From an uncultured Oscillospiraceae bacterium (GTDB lineage: Bacteria > Bacillota > Clostridia > Oscillospirales > Acutalibacteraceae): DNA of 15,549 nucleotides. Of the stretch, positions 13,652-15,549 are shown in pieces (position 1 is the first letter of the stretch; every line of letters begins with the position of its first letter). The stretch spans positions 1-15,549 of the forward strand of contig CAUFXR010000065.1 of the NCBI GenBank assembly GCA_959596515.1. Direction: 5' to 3'. A program made the translations under genes and the position numbers. The notes under the pieces are model-generated. The model saw only the letters and a list, made by a program, of their open reading frames with translations, was not told the origin of the DNA and did not search any database.

Positions 13652-15421
13652 ATGACAAACTATCCTACCATTGGCATCCGTCCCATTATTGACGGCCGCC
13701 GGTTCGGCGTCCGGGAAAGCTTGGAAGAAAAAACCATGCAGATGGCTAAATTGGCCAAGGAACTCATTGAGTCCGAAATCCGTTATCCCGACGGCACCCC
13801 GATGAAGTGCGTCATTTCCGACTGCACCATCGGCGGCGGCGAGGAAGCCGCCCGCTGCGCCCAGCAGTTTGCCACTCAGAATGTATGCGCCACTCTGAGC
13901 GTTACTCCCTGCTGGTGCTACGGCAGCGAGACAATGGACCTGGATCCTTCCACCATCAAGGCGGTTTGGGGCTTTAACGGCACCGAGCGTCCCGGCGCGG
14001 TATATTTGGCCGCGGTTATGGCCGCCCACAACCAGAGAGGCTTGCCTGCCTTCTCCATCTACGGCCATGACGTTCAGGATGTTACCGATTCCACCATTCC
14101 CTGCGATGTAAAAGAGAAACTCCTCCGTTTCGCCCGCTGCGCCTGCGCTGTCGGCGTGATGAAGAACAAAGCCTATGTAGGTATCGGCTCTGTTTCCATG
14201 GGTATCATGGGTTCTTACTGCAATCCTCAGTTCTTCCAGGATTATCTGGGCATCCGCGCCGAGTGGGTGGATATGACTGAGATTCTTCGCCGCATGAAGC
14301 TGGAGATTTACGATCACGAGGAATTCGAGAGAGCTTTGGCCTGGACCAGAGCCCACTGTCCGGAGGGCTTTGACAAGAACCCGCCGGAGAAGAAACACAC
14401 CGACGCCCAGAAGGAAGAGGAATGGGCTTTTGTGGTTAAGATGACCCTTATTTGCCGTGACCTGATGTTAGGTAATCCGAAGCTGGCCGAAATGGGCTGG
14501 GAAGAGGAATCTCTGGGTCGCAACGGTATTCTGGGCGGTTTCCAGGGTCAGCGTATGTGGTCTGACTGGCAGCCGAACGGCGACTTTACCGAGTGCCTGA
14601 TGAACACCACCTTTGACTGGCGCGGCAAGAAGCAGCCGATTCCTTTCGCCACTGAGAACGATGGACTCAACGGCGTTTCCATGATGTTCGGCAATCTGCT
14701 TACCAACCAGGCCAGTATTTTTGCTGATGTACGTACCTATTGGAGCCCCGAGGCTGTGGAGCGTGTAACCGGCTGGAAGCCTGAAGGCAAAGCGGCCGGT
14801 GGTTTTATCCACCTGATCAATTCCGGCTCCGCCGCTCTGGACGCCACCGGTATGAGCACGGATGAAAACGGCAACCACGTGATGAAGAAATGGTACGATA
14901 TGACCGACGCCGACATCGACGCCTGCTTGAAGGTCACCGACTGGTGCCATGCCGACCTGGGCTATTTCCGCGGCGGTGGATTCTCCTCTCATTTCAAGAC
15001 TCAGGCCGAGATGCCTGTGACCATGGTTCGTCTGAACCTAGTAGAGGGCTTAGGCCCGGTACTCCAGTTCGCCGAGGGCTACACCGTAACCCTGCCGGAT
15101 GAGGTTCACAAGACGCTGGATATGAGAACGGATCCTACCTGGCCAACCACTTGGTTCGCTCCCAAGCTCACCGGCAAGGGCCCCTTTACCGATGTTTACT
15201 CTGTCATGGCTAACTGGGGCGCTAACCACGGCGCGTTTGTCTATGGCCATATCGGCAAGGATTTGATCACGCTGGCCTCTATGCTGAGAATCCCGGTTTC
15301 CATGCACAACCTGGACGACAAGGATCTCTTCCGTCCGCATGCCTGGGCTTCTTTCGGTGTGGATTGTCCTATGGCCGCCGATTACAACGCCTGCAAGACC
15401 TACGGCCCGCTGTATAAATAA
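13652..15421 (+). CDS. fucI: L-fucose isomerase
   Basis: It converts L-fucose to L-fuculose (and D-arabinose to D-ribulose) in the cytoplasm, using Mn2+. At 589 residues it is full length beside the 591 of E. coli FucI and is alignable from end to end as I recall that protein. Near-identical blocks include TPCWCYGSETMDLDP, WGFNGTERPGAVYLAA, FSIYGHDVQDV, FADVRTYWSPEAVERVTG, INSGSAALD and TGKGPFTDVYSVMANWGANH. The metal ligands Glu335, Asp359 and His526 are intact, each two positions before E. coli Glu337, Asp361 and His528. The ATG at 13652 follows AAGGAGGT by 8 nt. It has its own promoter and terminator, so it is monocistronic. No fuculokinase, aldolase or fucose permease is beside it in this window. 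Confidence 0.97.
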   Translation: MTNYPTIGIRPIIDGRRFGVRESLEEKTMQMAKLAKELIESEIRYPDGTPMKCVISDCTIGGGEEAARCAQQFATQNVCATLSVTPCWCYGSETMDLDPSTIKAVWGFNGTERPGAVYLAAVMAAHNQRGLPAFSIYGHDVQDVTDSTIPCDVKEKLLRFARCACAVGVMKNKAYVGIGSVSMGIMGSYCNPQFFQDYLGIRAEWVDMTEILRRMKLEIYDHEEFERALAWTRAHCPEGFDKNPPEKKHTDAQKEEEWAFVVKMTLICRDLMLGNPKLAEMGWEEESLGRNGILGGFQGQRMWSDWQPNGDFTECLMNTTFDWRGKKQPIPFATENDGLNGVSMMFGNLLTNQASIFADVRTYWSPEAVERVTGWKPEGKAAGGFIHLINSGSAALDATGMSTDENGNHVMKKWYDMTDADIDACLKVTDWCHADLGYFRGGGFSSHFKTQAEMPVTMVRLNLVEGLGPVLQFAEGYTVTLPDEVHKTLDMRTDPTWPTTWFAPKLTGKGPFTDVYSVMANWGANHGAFVYGHIGKDLITLASMLRIPVSMHNLDDKDLFRPHAWASFGVDCPMAADYNACKTYGPLYK

Positions 15422-15454
15422 TCACTCTGTTACTCCATAAAGCTTAATCCATAG

Positions 15455-15488
15455 AAAATGCCCTCCTGCAGAGCAGGAGGGCATTTTT
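15455..15488 (+). terminator. Intrinsic terminator of fucI
   Basis: A 12-bp core stem, ATGCCCTCCTGC (15458-15469) with its complement (15473-15484), is extended by A:T pairs, has a 3-nt loop, and is followed by TTTTT. It lies about 35 bp after the fucI stop codon. The remaining bases to the window end show no feature. Confidence 0.9.
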
Positions 15489-15549
15489 GTTTCAAGGTGA
15501 ATTATACTATCAAGAGCAACAGTTTAGGGAAATAAAAGAGTTCATACAG

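Overview
The window reads as chromosomal DNA of an anaerobic, GC-rich member of the Firmicutes, most likely of clostridial type. The basis is strong AGGAGG-type ribosome binding sites, sigma-A-like promoters, several intrinsic terminators, and a gene set of sugar kinase and isomerase, BDH-type alcohol dehydrogenase, NhaC antiporter, MATE exporter and an IS150-group insertion sequence. I cannot name a species.

Layout, left to right. A FGGY sugar kinase of L-xylulokinase type (minus strand) runs off the left edge and has a clear promoter. Next comes a tandem array of 93-95 bp units with no convincing gene. A tightly coupled minus-strand pair follows: a VTT/TVP38 (DedA-like) membrane protein whose end overlaps the start of a DUF212 PAP2-like membrane protein. 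Then come a TIM-barrel sugar-phosphate isomerase/epimerase (minus, own terminator) and a two-gene operon of GNAT acetyltransferase then NhaC-type Na+/H+ antiporter (minus, own promoter and terminator). After about 0.9 kb of gene-free, repeat-bearing DNA there are two plus-strand oxidoreductases: an iron-dependent alcohol dehydrogenase, then, after another repeat-bearing gap, an aldo/keto reductase. The latter shares a bidirectional terminator with a convergent MATE exporter (minus). A complete IS3-family element (1219 bp, 3-bp target duplication) lies upstream of the MATE gene. The window ends with L-fucose isomerase (plus), which has its own promoter and terminator.

How the genes may fit together. 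The kinase, epimerase, fucose isomerase, alcohol dehydrogenase and aldo/keto reductase would suit use of uncommon sugars (L-fucose, D-arabinose, L-xylulose) and reduction of the aldehydes they yield. They are separate transcription units, so a shared pathway is only inferred. The antiporter, MATE exporter and VTT/DUF212 pair are envelope functions.

The unusual features are structural. They are a perfect 44-bp palindrome inside the transposase gene; degenerate tandem repeats with periods near 94, 60 and 65 bp in nearly every long intergenic gap; and promoter-like elements at the IS ends. I found no CRISPR array, tRNA, rRNA, phage module or recognisable new defence or biosynthetic system.
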